From Methylococcaceae bacterium (lineage in GTDB: Bacteria > Pseudomonadota > Gammaproteobacteria > Methylococcales > Methylomonadaceae), in contig JAKIUK010000002.1 in assembly GCA_021647585.1 (NCBI GenBank), positions 1 to 64,000 on the forward strand: DNA of 64,000 bases, given 5' to 3'. The notes beneath the pieces were generated by a model. That model was not told the origin of the DNA. It made no database searches and was given only the letters and a program-made list of their open reading frames with translations. Positions 16,925 to 25,601 of the stretch are shown in pieces. The translations under genes were made by a program, and so were the position numbers. Position 1 is the stretch's first letter. Each line of letters begins with the position of its first letter.

Positions 16925-18076
16925 ATGCAATTCTGGCTGCTGGCAAATAACAATAATAAACTAGTTATGAATGCTGATTTCTCCTCTACTTTAATAGAAC
17001 AAGATTACCTTGATGTTCTTACTTTTATTAAAGAACTAAGCCTATGCAGAACGCATATTGATCTCCACCATCTTTTAAACACTTCACTACTTAATGTGCT
17101 TGATGCCTCCTCATGTTTCTACTGTTTTACCGATCCTGATTTTGCTCATGTTCAAGTTCTAGATGCAATAAATATCCCTGAGTCGACCTTTTCCTGCTTA
17201 CAAGATCTCATTAAGTATGATCCCTTGGGCCAGAGAATCATTGAACTTCAGCGTCCAGTCATGGCTTATGATGTAGATTTTCCCAGGCAAAACGCTACAG
17301 ACACCTTAAAACTTTTTTTTCAAGAACACCCTGAGCATGAAGCGTCCCGTCAGTTATACTGGCAACATTTTGCTTGTTCTATGGGTGCTTTGAACCTTCC
17401 AGATGCAACAGTAGGTGTAGGTGTGCACCGTTTACTACCTTTAGATCATCCATTCACTTTTCGAGAGATAAGAATTTTGGAATTGATTCGCCCTTCTTTA
17501 ATGCAAACCATTCGATCTTTAATTTTAAGTGACGAATTAAAACGTTATCATGCTTTTGCAGACTGCCTTGCAACGATTGATTCACCTTTAGCATTGATCC
17601 AACAAGATTGGCGAATTATTTATAATAATCGTTCATTTGACGCTTTATGGCCAGAAACAGATCAACATTGGTTACCTGAAGGTCTAATTCAAGTTCTTAT
17701 TCGTGAAATATACCGCTGTTCACCTCAGGATCTGAATGGCAGTCCACTAGAAATCCCTTTTTATCGTTTTAACAAACGCATCTACAGACCGGTTCTTGCG
17801 AGAATTGAGGTCGAAGCGGATGGTGATTGGCTTTGGCTACTACGTATGAATCGTGTGGTGGATGGTTATTCTAAAATGCTGCGCAGATTACAAGAAATGG
17901 GTCTAAGTTCTCGCGAAATAGAAGTATGTATTCTTGTCAGGGACAGTCTCGATACTCGTAAAATCGCCGAACGACTTTGTATCAGCTACAACACTGTCAG
18001 AAACCATATTGGAAAAATCTATCTAAAAACTGATGTAAACACAAGAACACAACTGATAGAATTAATGAATCAGTAA
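16925..18076 (+). CDS. LuxR-type transcriptional regulator
   Basis: This 383-residue protein has a ~300-residue N-terminal sensor-like region (a PAS/GAF-like segment near 215-290, with SPLALIQQDWRIIYNNRSFD) and a C-terminal LuxR helix-turn-helix at ~320-380 (GLSSREIEVCILVRDSLDTR, then YNTVRNHIGKIYLKTDVNTR). It lacks a phospho-acceptor receiver domain. The start is uncertain: the ATG at 16925 has a weak GAG upstream, and an in-frame ATG at 16967 is also possible. It is divergent from the giant RHS gene across 257 bases, which suggests but does not prove that it controls the surface-protein cluster. A terminator-like hairpin follows at 18219. Confidence 0.85.
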   Translation: MQFWLLANNNNKLVMNADFSSTLIEQDYLDVLTFIKELSLCRTHIDLHHLLNTSLLNVLDASSCFYCFTDPDFAHVQVLDAINIPESTFSCLQDLIKYDPLGQRIIELQRPVMAYDVDFPRQNATDTLKLFFQEHPEHEASRQLYWQHFACSMGALNLPDATVGVGVHRLLPLDHPFTFREIRILELIRPSLMQTIRSLILSDELKRYHAFADCLATIDSPLALIQQDWRIIYNNRSFDALWPETDQHWLPEGLIQVLIREIYRCSPQDLNGSPLEIPFYRFNKRIYRPVLARIEVEADGDWLWLLRMNRVVDGYSKMLRRLQEMGLSSREIEVCILVRDSLDTRKIAERLCISYNTVRNHIGKIYLKTDVNTRTQLIELMNQ

Positions 18077-18081
18077 AGTTT

Positions 18082-18103
18082 TGTAGAGTGAACTTCAGTT
18101 AGC
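18082..18103. repeat. Solo end of the TGTAGAG repeat family
   Basis: TGTAGAGTGAACTTCAGT here matches the left end of the 241-bp element at 24711 (TGTAGAGCGAACTTCAAT) at all but two positions. No matching opposite end was found nearby, so this may be a fragment. Confidence 0.5.
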
Positions 18104-18218
18104 TAAAGTGATACTGGTATTTCAGACTAAAGTACCGCTCGACAGTAATCACTATTACAACATTGGAATACCACTAGCGTAGCCTCCTAGAACAGTAATT
18201 TCAGAAAATACAACTATG

Positions 18219-18244
18219 AAATACCCAGTAGTCTGGTATTTTTC
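18219..18244 (+). terminator. Hairpin between convergent regulator and antiporter genes
   Basis: The arms AATACC(C)AG and CTGGTATT enclose a TAGT tetraloop with one bulged C, followed by TTTTTCT on the plus strand. It is 143 bases after the LuxR-type gene and directly abuts the end of the antiporter gene. Confidence 0.6.
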
Positions 18245-19942
18245 TCAATCATTTATCTTTTTTGATATATCAACATCATATATTTCAGCATAATATTTCC
18301 GCCGAAAATCTTCTACAATCTTTTCCTGTTCCTTTTCATTGCCATCCACTTTTATCAGTGCCATAAGCACCAATTCTAGACTTGCTTCTACATATTCTGA
18401 TACCACGCCTGTGGCGCCCAGTTTTCGTAATTCACAACACTGGGTCAGACTGTGACCGCGTACATAAATATTAACCTCAGGATGTTTTATTCTTAATGAC
18501 GAAACCAGTTGCTCAGCGGCTTCGGAATCATTTAGCGTTACAATGATCACGGTTGCATTACTGGCACCCGCAGATTTTAAAACTTCTGTATTTCGCACAT
18601 CACCGTAAAAGACAGGATACCCCTTTGCACGCTCTCTTTCCACAATATAGGCATCCGAATCTAAAGCCACAAAAGGTTTACCCGCAATTGTCAATATTTC
18701 CCCGATTCTATGCCCTACTCGTCCAAACCCGGCAAGCACAATAGGCGCTTTTACTGGTTTTTCAATATTTGTTAATTGTTTTTGTCCTTGTGTTTTACTA
18801 AGCGTTTGAGCTATATGGGCAAGAAATGGAGTAATAATCATACTTAGTAGAACTACCAGTAACAGCTGCTGAAATAATACATCAGACAAAAGATCAGATT
18901 GATTTGCCAGTGAAAATAGCACCAGGGCAAATTCACCACTCTGCGCTAATAACAACCCCACAGCCAAACTTTTTTTTGCCTTGATCCCAAACAAATAGAC
19001 TAATGGTACTAATAAAATTATTTTAATAGTGATTAGTAAGCCCAAAGCCTGCAATATTATTTGGGGAGTTTCAAGCAATAGACTCAGGTTAAACGACATC
19101 CCCATTGACATAAAAAACAGACCCAGCAATAAGCCGCGAAAGGGGTGAATTTCTGCCATTATTTGATGTTTGTAGGAAGAGTCAGAAATAAACAATCCAG
19201 CTATAAAAGCCCCCATAGCCATAGAAAGTCCAATATGTTCAAGCACTAAAGAGGTCCCAAGAACCAATAAAACAGCCGATGCAGTAAAAACTTCTGAGTT
19301 ACCTGATAAAGCAACTCGATGTAATAAAGGATGCAAAAAGAATCGACCAATCACAATTACCAGAGTTAGAATGAATAACGACTCAAATAATGCAAAACCT
19401 ATTTCTTTACCAGTACCTGGGTCTGACATCGACAGTAATGGTACCAAAGCTAAGAGGGGTACGACAGCAAGGTCCTGGAGTAACAGTACCGAAAAAGAGG
19501 TACGCCCATAGACAGATCGGAGTAACTTTTGTTCTGTCAATATCTGAAGTACAAATGCTGTTGAAGAAAGAGCCAAAGCCGGCCCTACCAATATAGCTAC
19601 CCGTAAAGAAATATCAAAGAAATAGTAACTAACGGCCGCTAAAACAAACCCTGTGAGTATCACTTGAAGTGTTCCTAGGCCAAACACCAGTCGCCTCATC
19701 AACCAAAGTCGTGAGGGTTTTAGCTCTATTCCAATGATAAATAAAAGAAGAACCACACCTATTTCTGCGAGATGTCCTATTTCACTTATATTGGAAATTA
19801 ATCCTAATCCAGATGGCCCAACAATAACACCGGCAATTAGAAACCCAGGTACAGCACCTAGTTTAACAGCCTGAAAAAAAGGCACAGCGATAACTGCTGC
19901 GATTAACAAAATAATAATGTCAACTAGGTAGGGGGATATCAT
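18245..19942 (-). CDS. Kef-type monovalent cation:proton antiporter (CPA2) with RCK domain
   Basis: This 565-residue inner-membrane protein has ~12 transmembrane segments from residue 1 to ~385 (family signatures VGPSGLGLI, LLLFIIGIELKPSRLW, LGTSLVLEHIGLSMAMGAFIAG). A cytoplasmic TrkA-N/RCK nucleotide-binding domain follows from ~400, with the Rossmann motif GFGRVG and the acidic end of the second strand (ALDSD). KefB and KefC proteins export K+ in exchange for H+, gated by glutathione adducts or nucleotides. No KefF/KefG ancillary gene is adjacent, so gating and ion preference are open. It stands alone between repeats. Confidence 0.9.
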   Translation of the reverse strand: MISPYLVDIIILLIAAVIAVPFFQAVKLGAVPGFLIAGVIVGPSGLGLISNISEIGHLAEIGVVLLLFIIGIELKPSRLWLMRRLVFGLGTLQVILTGFVLAAVSYYFFDISLRVAILVGPALALSSTAFVLQILTEQKLLRSVYGRTSFSVLLLQDLAVVPLLALVPLLSMSDPGTGKEIGFALFESLFILTLVIVIGRFFLHPLLHRVALSGNSEVFTASAVLLVLGTSLVLEHIGLSMAMGAFIAGLFISDSSYKHQIMAEIHPFRGLLLGLFFMSMGMSFNLSLLLETPQIILQALGLLITIKIILLVPLVYLFGIKAKKSLAVGLLLAQSGEFALVLFSLANQSDLLSDVLFQQLLLVVLLSMIITPFLAHIAQTLSKTQGQKQLTNIEKPVKAPIVLAGFGRVGHRIGEILTIAGKPFVALDSDAYIVERERAKGYPVFYGDVRNTEVLKSAGASNATVIIVTLNDSEAAEQLVSSLRIKHPEVNIYVRGHSLTQCCELRKLGATGVVSEYVEASLELVLMALIKVDGNEKEQEKIVEDFRRKYYAEIYDVDISKKIND

Positions 19943-20063
19943 TAGCTACAATAATTAATAGAAATGGGATAAAAATCAATCATTATTTAATGATTCTTAA
20001 GGCGTTTATTTTTATTCAAAGTAATAGTATAGCTGCTATTGTACTTTCACTTGGCTATGAACA

Positions 20064-20185
20064 TACTCTCAATATTGACTTTAAATTGGATCAACTTCAC
20101 AAACAATGTCATTCCGACCAGCGGGAGGAATCTTCAGTTACAACACAATTTGAGTAACCAGATTTCTCCCGCTGGTCGAAATGAC
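20064..20185. repeat. Dispersed repeat family 1, copy A (with hairpin)
   Basis: An upstream module (TACTCTCAATATTGAC ... CAACTTCACAAAC) precedes a hairpin whose 26-base arms at 20108-20133 and 20160-20185 pair with two mismatches (GTCATTCCGACCAGCGGGAG against its complement). Related copies lie at 30346-30437 and 49248-49324. Confidence 0.85.
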
Positions 20186-20213
20186 AACCCTCATCAGGGA
20201 ACTCCCCGAATGG

Positions 20214-20434
20214 TTAAACCTAGAAAAATCAGTTGGCTCACGGTTTCTAGCGCAAGCTCTTGATTCCACAGCACTTAAAAAAAACGCCCACTTAACCTAA
20301 TGGGTGAAGCTAAGATTTTTGACCTACATGGAAGTAGGAAATACAGGTTTTGCAGGAGCAAAAACCTGTTAAATCACTGTGAAACCAATATCTTGCACTA
20401 TAATTCCGCGCCCAACTGATCTTTCTAGGTTAAA
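20214..20434. repeat. 221-bp inverted-repeat element (MITE-like)
   Basis: The 23-base ends TTAAACCTAGAAAAATCAG... (20214-20236) and its complement at 20412-20434 match at 21 positions. Inside are two smaller hairpins, one with CCTAC/GTAGG arms and one at 20343-20369 with ACAGGTTTTGC arms. No ORF of note is present. The 17 bases CTAGAAAAATCAGTTGG recur exactly, inverted, at 46720-46736. Confidence 0.75.
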
Positions 20435-20451
20435 GACATCTCTAATATTAA

Positions 20452-21972
20452 TCAAAAGAAACCCAGCGGATTGGTATCATAACTAACCAATACATTTTTG
20501 GTTTGTTGATAATGTTCCAGCATCATTTTATGAGTTTCACGGCCTACACCCGATTTTTTATACCCACCAAATGCAGCATGCGCAGGGTATTGGTGATAAC
20601 AGTTCACCCATACCCTGCCCGCTTTTATGCCGCGTCCCATGCGATGAATACGGTTATTGTCCCGGGTCCATAGACCAGCGCCTAATCCAAACTCAGTATC
20701 ATTAGCAATTTGTAGCGCTTCGGCTTCATCTTTAAAGGTGGTCACTGATACTACGGGCCCAAATATTTCTTCCTGGAAAATGCGCATACTATTGTCACCT
20801 TTCAGTAAGGTTGGTTGTATATAGAACCCCCCACTAAAATCACTTGCTAATGATTCAACTTCTCCCCCTATCAATAGCTCTGCTCCTTCATCTTTACCAA
20901 TTTGCAGATAACCAAGAATTTTATCAAACTGTTGCTTTGATGCTTGTGCACCTACCATGGTTTCAATATCCAGAGGATTTCCACGCTTGATTTGTTTTGT
21001 TCTTGCAATGACTTTGGCAATGAATTCATCATAGATCGATTCTTGAATTAACAGTCTTGAGGGGCAGGTACACACTTCACCTTGATTTAAGAAAGCTAAT
21101 ACAGCACCTTCGACGCATTTGCTGATATATTCTTCTTCCTGGTCCAAAATATCTGCAAAATAAATATTGGGGGATTTACCCCCCAATTCCACTGTCGAAG
21201 GAATAATGTTTTCAGCCGCACATTTCATGATTTGCGACCCTATCGGTGTAGAGCCGGTAAAAGCTATTTTAGCAATCCGTGTACTACTGGCTAATGCCTG
21301 CCCGGCCTCTTTACCATAACCATTGACTATATTAAGAACACCGGCTGGTAGCAGATCTTCTATTAATTCCACTAATACTAAAATCGAAGCCGGGGTTTGT
21401 TCTGCCGGTTTTAATATCACGCAATTCCCTGTAACCAAAGCGGGTGCTATTTTCCACACAGCCATTAAAATGGGAAAATTCCACGGAATAATTTGCCCAA
21501 CCACACCGAGTGGCTCATGGTAATGATAGGCGATGGTATTTTCATCTATATCACTGAGTGTACCTTCCTGAGCACGTATACATGCTGCATAATAGCGAAA
21601 GTGATCAACTGCTAAAGGAATATCTGCCGCCAGTGTTTCACGAATGGATTTACCATTATCCCAGGTTTCAGCTACCGCTAATGCCTCAAGGTTTTGTTCT
21701 AATCGATCAGCGATTTTTAATAGAATATTGGATCGTTCTGTAACTGAAGTTTTGCCCCAGGCATCTTTTGCAGCATGTGCTGCATCTAATGCTAATTCAA
21801 TATCTTCTGAGGTTGAACGAGGTATTTCACAGAATGTTTTACCGTTGATAGGACTTATATTGTCAAAATACTCGCCTTTGACCGGTGCTATCCATTCACC
21901 ACCAATAAAATTAGCGTAACGGGATTTAAAATTAACTTTACTATCTGTTTGATTCGGGGCTGCGTAACTCAT
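20452..21972 (-). CDS. NAD-dependent aldehyde dehydrogenase (AldB/ExaC/AcoD type)
   Basis: This 506-residue cytosolic enzyme oxidises aldehydes, probably short-chain ones such as acetaldehyde, to acids. The key segments are all present: WNFPILMAVWKIAPALVTGN, the coenzyme loop FTGSTPIGSQIM, the general-base VELGGKSPNIYF, and the catalytic cysteine in NQGEVCTCPSR. A double Cys (CTC) at the active site is common in this subgroup. CAGGAG lies nine bases before the ATG. It stands alone, upstream of hemN on the same strand, 63 bases beyond its 5' side in genome order. The exact substrate cannot be read from sequence; in a methylotroph, formaldehyde or acetaldehyde detoxification would be reasonable. 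Confidence 0.93.
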   Translation of the reverse strand: MSYAAPNQTDSKVNFKSRYANFIGGEWIAPVKGEYFDNISPINGKTFCEIPRSTSEDIELALDAAHAAKDAWGKTSVTERSNILLKIADRLEQNLEALAVAETWDNGKSIRETLAADIPLAVDHFRYYAACIRAQEGTLSDIDENTIAYHYHEPLGVVGQIIPWNFPILMAVWKIAPALVTGNCVILKPAEQTPASILVLVELIEDLLPAGVLNIVNGYGKEAGQALASSTRIAKIAFTGSTPIGSQIMKCAAENIIPSTVELGGKSPNIYFADILDQEEEYISKCVEGAVLAFLNQGEVCTCPSRLLIQESIYDEFIAKVIARTKQIKRGNPLDIETMVGAQASKQQFDKILGYLQIGKDEGAELLIGGEVESLASDFSGGFYIQPTLLKGDNSMRIFQEEIFGPVVSVTTFKDEAEALQIANDTEFGLGAGLWTRDNNRIHRMGRGIKAGRVWVNCYHQYPAHAAFGGYKKSGVGRETHKMMLEHYQQTKNVLVSYDTNPLGFF

Positions 21973-22035
21973 TCGGTTAACTCCTGGTGAGTGGGTGGAT
22001 AACTAAGCATGTCGTAAATGACGACGCGCCAACAA

Positions 22036-23415
22036 CTAAATTACTTTTGAAAATTGTTGCTGTTTTTGAGCTAAATATTTATCAAATACCATACAAATAT
22101 TTCGGATCAACAATCGGCCTGCAGTTTGAACCTGTATACCTTGATCTGTAACTATTAGTAAACCATCTGCTTGCATAATTTGCAGGTTTTTTAATTCTGA
22201 AGCAAAATAATTAGCAAAAACTATGTCAAATTGTAGTTCTATTTTATTAAATTCCAGTTCAAAATGACAAATCAACTGAGTAATAACAGCTCGTCTTAAT
22301 TTGTCATCTTCATCAAGATCCACGCCTTTGGAAACAGGCAATAGTCCTTGTGAAATCAAGCCGTCATAATCATCCAGTGTCTTAACATTTTGAATATAAG
22401 CATCCCCAACTCTTCCAATGGAGGTAATGCCCAAGCCTACCAAATCACAATCCGAGTGTGTAGAATAGCCCTGAAAGTTTCTATATAACTTGCCTTCACG
22501 CTGGGCTATGGCAAGCTCATCATCGGGCTTGGCGAAATGATCCATACCAATGTACACATAACCTGCTTCAATTAACTTATTACCCATCATCTGTAAGATA
22601 TTCAGCTTAACTTCTGGGCTAGGTATATCTGCATCATTAATTTGCCGTTGAGTTTTAAACCTTGTTGGCATATGTGCATAATTAAATATGGAGAAGCGGT
22701 CAGGAGTTACAGCTAACACCTTATCCAGTGTTTCTGAAAAAGTATCGACTGTTTGTAAAGGTAGGCCGTAAATCAAATCTATACTGGTCGACCTAAAACC
22801 TTCTCTTCGAGCTGCATCTAATACAGCAAAGGTCTGTTCTTCAGTTTGAATACGGTTAACGGCTTTTTGTACCTCAGGATTAAAGTCCTGTAACCCTAGA
22901 CTAATACGATTAAATCCAAGTTGTCTTAATTGTGAAATGGTTTGATCATTCGTTTCTCTTGGATCAACTTCTATAGAGTATTCACCTTTATCATCATCCC
23001 TTAAATTAAAATGTTGACGGGTTGTATCCATCAAACCTTTCATTTGTTCAAAACTTAAAAAAGTCGGAGTTCCACCGCCCCAGTGCAATTGATTTACAAC
23101 TCTGTTTTTATCAAAGAGTAAACCCTGGGTAGCAATTTCTTTAAATAAATTTTTTAAATAAGGTTCAGCATGCTTCCTGTTTTTGGTAATGATTTTATTA
23201 CAAGCACAATAAAAACAAACTGTATCACAAAAAGGGATATGAAAATAAAGGGACAGAGGCCCACCTGCTGCATTTGATTTACAAATATGCTCACGATATT
23301 CCTTGTCTGCAAAACCTTCGTGTAATTCTAATGCCGTTGGATATGAGGTATATCGAGGCCCAGCCTTGTCATACCGATTAATTAAATCTAAATCAAATTT
23401 TATTGATTGGTCCAT
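22036..23415 (-). CDS. hemN: Oxygen-independent coproporphyrinogen III dehydrogenase
   Basis: This 459-residue radical-SAM enzyme decarboxylates coproporphyrinogen III to protoporphyrinogen IX without O2. The N terminus has the HemN opening YDKAGPRYTSYPTALEL, and the Fe-S motif is CDTVCFYCAC (Cx3Cx2C plus the extra HemN Cys). WGGGTPTFLS follows at the SAM-binding site. The C-terminal HemN domain is complete. It starts 8 bases after the ccmI stop on the same strand, so it is probably the last gene of the cytochrome c maturation operon, linking haem synthesis under low oxygen to haem attachment. Confidence 0.97.
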   Translation of the reverse strand: MDQSIKFDLDLINRYDKAGPRYTSYPTALELHEGFADKEYREHICKSNAAGGPLSLYFHIPFCDTVCFYCACNKIITKNRKHAEPYLKNLFKEIATQGLLFDKNRVVNQLHWGGGTPTFLSFEQMKGLMDTTRQHFNLRDDDKGEYSIEVDPRETNDQTISQLRQLGFNRISLGLQDFNPEVQKAVNRIQTEEQTFAVLDAARREGFRSTSIDLIYGLPLQTVDTFSETLDKVLAVTPDRFSIFNYAHMPTRFKTQRQINDADIPSPEVKLNILQMMGNKLIEAGYVYIGMDHFAKPDDELAIAQREGKLYRNFQGYSTHSDCDLVGLGITSIGRVGDAYIQNVKTLDDYDGLISQGLLPVSKGVDLDEDDKLRRAVITQLICHFELEFNKIELQFDIVFANYFASELKNLQIMQADGLLIVTDQGIQVQTAGRLLIRNICMVFDKYLAQKQQQFSKVI

Positions 23416-23423
23416 TGCTCTAC

Positions 23424-24650
23424 TTATTGTATTTCTTGATTAATGATAATAACAACAGATGGCTTTGCGGTTAAATCAGATAATTCAACTGAGCCGATAA
23501 AATCTCCCTTTTGCTGTTTTGCTGCACCCGATTTTGAAATTCGTGCCATGACCTTTACTTGTTTAAAATTCGATAGCTTCATTGCAGGCATCATTGCCAT
23601 TGCATCATCTAAAGTAACAGAAACTGGCAAATCAGCCACTTGTTTTCGAACTATAGCCAATGGCATAGGCGGACCAGATAATGCTTTTGCATAGATAAAT
23701 ACGGTATTCGTTGGTCCGGTTTTACTTTTAATTGAGTCATCTATGCTGACTTGAACATTGATACTGACTGCCAATCCAGCATCTAAAGCTTTGTTATTTT
23801 TTTCTTCTAGATCAGGGTTCTGAGCTCGTACTGTAGCCATAAGGGCTTGTAACTGGCGATAAGAATTAGAATCAGCAGGCAATAAGGTTTCAAGTTTAAG
23901 CCAATATTGCATCGCCTGTGAAATTTCCTTCTGCTCTGTTTTAACCATTCCAGCTAACCACAAACCGACTTCATTATTAGGTGAAATTTCCAGCGCTTTA
24001 AAAACCAGCTCTGATGCTTTGTCTGAAAACTGGCCACCATTTACCATAGCAAGAGAATCTGCCAGGTACAACATAACCTCTGGCTGATCTCCCATTAAAA
24101 CGTGTGCTTTTTCAAAACAATTGACAGCCTGTTGATATTTTTTTATGTATTTATAAGACCGTCCAAGCTTAACCCAACCTTTGGCATTATCAGGTTGTTG
24201 TTTTAACTGTTGGATTAAGCCGGATATCATGCCATTTATATCTGTACCCGTGTTCATGGTTTGTTGTGCTGGTTGTTCCTGAGCTTTAAGCAAAGCATCT
24301 GGTTCACCTAAAACAAGATAACCCGATATTGATAATAGAGGAACTAATAGCAAAATAACAGGGGCGACCCATCGACCTTGTGTAGAACTTTCCTCACCCT
24401 TCTGTTTAATACTTAGATCATCATTCAGAGATAATTCCAGTTCATCATATTGTTCTTCAAATTGCTCTGGTGTTAAAGATCCTGCTTCCAGCTGGTTATT
24501 TAAGTCCTGAACCCGCTGTTGGGCAATATGAATGTTTCGCTGGTCAAAATCGCCAGGTTGGATTTTTCTAATTTTCCATAACGGTGGAATAATGATGAAA
24601 AAAGCAATCATCAGTAAAACAAAGATGATTAACCAATAAGTGATGTTCAA
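23424..24650 (-). CDS. ccmI: Cytochrome c maturation protein CcmI
   Basis: This 408-residue protein presents apocytochrome c to the haem lyase. It has an N-terminal membrane helix (YWLIIFVLLMIAFFIII), a cytoplasmic leucine-rich loop (HIAQQRVQDLNNQLEAGSLT), a second helix near residue 98 (VAPVILLLVPLLSISGYLV), then periplasmic TPR repeats (NAKGWVKLGRSYKYIKKYQQ) and a C-terminal Ig-like domain. It is distinct from the E. coli fusion in which CcmH and CcmI are one polypeptide: no LRCxxC motif is present here. It is separated from ccmG by 414 bases filled by a repeat, whereas ccmH usually lies in that gap. Confidence 0.93.
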   Translation of the reverse strand: MNITYWLIIFVLLMIAFFIIIPPLWKIRKIQPGDFDQRNIHIAQQRVQDLNNQLEAGSLTPEQFEEQYDELELSLNDDLSIKQKGEESSTQGRWVAPVILLLVPLLSISGYLVLGEPDALLKAQEQPAQQTMNTGTDINGMISGLIQQLKQQPDNAKGWVKLGRSYKYIKKYQQAVNCFEKAHVLMGDQPEVMLYLADSLAMVNGGQFSDKASELVFKALEISPNNEVGLWLAGMVKTEQKEISQAMQYWLKLETLLPADSNSYRQLQALMATVRAQNPDLEEKNNKALDAGLAVSINVQVSIDDSIKSKTGPTNTVFIYAKALSGPPMPLAIVRKQVADLPVSVTLDDAMAMMPAMKLSNFKQVKVMARISKSGAAKQQKGDFIGSVELSDLTAKPSVVIIINQEIQ

Positions 24651-24710
24651 GATTGCTCTCCATTTCCTAGTACTACAGCAATTTTGGTTTGATGAATGGA
24701 TAGATTTATT

Positions 24711-24951
24711 TGTAGAGCGAACTTCAATCCGCTATCAACAACAATAGTAAGGCAATTGGCAAAAATAACCCACCCAAATTGCACAGGATTTTTATTTGTA
24801 TTCAAGGCGTGGGAACAAGCCCATAGACAGCTAGGTAATTGTTTCCACAACGCTTAAGACAAATAAAAAAGACCAGTAAGATGGGTGGGTTATTTGTTGC
24901 TAGTTGCCTAATTCGTCATATCGTAAATTGCGGACTGAAGTCTACTCTACA
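24711..24951. repeat. 241-bp long-hairpin repeat in the ccmG-ccmI gap
   Basis: The segment is one long imperfect inverted repeat with arms of ~105 bases. The outer ends are TGTAGAGCGAACTTC and the complement of TGTAGAGTAGACTTC. A perfect 13-base core AAATAACCCACCC (24763-24775) pairs with 24883-24895, and pairing resumes near the centre (GCGTGGGAACAA / TTGTTTCCACAACGC). It has no coding potential. The remaining bases of this gap (24651-24710 and 24952-25064) hold nothing I recognise. Confidence 0.8.
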
Positions 24952-25064
24952 TAATTCATCAAATCAAAGTTGTTGGAGTACTAGCATATTTTGATATTTG
25001 CTTTATAACGATATATTCATTATAAAAATTAATTTTAATAAGGTTTTTTTATTACTACAAAGAA

Positions 25065-25601
25065 TTAAACCTCAAGCTTCAATTTATCAATTAGTGGTAT
25101 AAGTATTTCTTGTACATCTTGCATTGTTACAGGTCCTGTATGCTTATAACGAACGACCCCTTTTTTATCAATAACAAATGTTTCAGGCACACCATAAACA
25201 CCATAATCAATACCCGTACGTCCCTCTTGATCCATAATGCTAACTTTATATGGATTACCTAATTGTGCCAGCCACTGTTTAGCGGCACGAGGATCGTCTT
25301 TATAGTTTAAGCCTACAATGGTTACTGAATTTTTACGTGCAAACTGAACAAATACAGGATGCTCTTGTCGACATGAAACACACCACGAAGCCCAAACATT
25401 TAATAACCAGACTTTCCCCGCAAAGTCTTCTTTACTCAATATTTTAACGGGTTCATTCAAAGCCGGTAATGAAAATTCAGGTGCTGGTTTATCAATTAAT
25501 GGAGAAGGGATATCTCTCGGGTTTAAACTTAACCCCATCGTCAAAAAAACAGCCATAACCACAAATAAAGCTAAAGGAATAAGAAACTTAACCATTGGCA
25601 T
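25065..25601 (-). CDS. ccmG: Cytochrome c maturation thioredoxin CcmG/DsbE
   Basis: This 178-residue periplasmic thioredoxin-like protein is anchored by an N-terminal helix (VKFLIPLALFVVMAVFLTMG). It reduces the apocytochrome CxxCH cysteines before haem attachment. The active site is WASWCVSCRQEH, so the CxxC is C-V-S-C rather than the more usual C-P-T-C; the cis-Pro region VYGVPETFVID is intact. I chose the ATG at 25601, 10 bases after AAGGAG; an ATG at 25634 would add 11 residues that precede the membrane helix. It overlaps the 3' end of ccmF by 14 bases. It normally works with CcmH, which is missing here. Confidence 0.95.
   Translation of the reverse strand: MPMVKFLIPLALFVVMAVFLTMGLSLNPRDIPSPLIDKPAPEFSLPALNEPVKILSKEDFAGKVWLLNVWASWCVSCRQEHPVFVQFARKNSVTIVGLNYKDDPRAAKQWLAQLGNPYKVSIMDQEGRTGIDYGVYGVPETFVIDKKGVVRYKHTGPVTMQDVQEILIPLIDKLKLEV

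Noticed and set aside
24647..24850. 67-codon frame in the ccmG-ccmI gap as a possible ccmH
   Set aside because: Lacks the CcmH LRCxxC motif and membrane anchors, and lies in the arm of the hairpin repeat.
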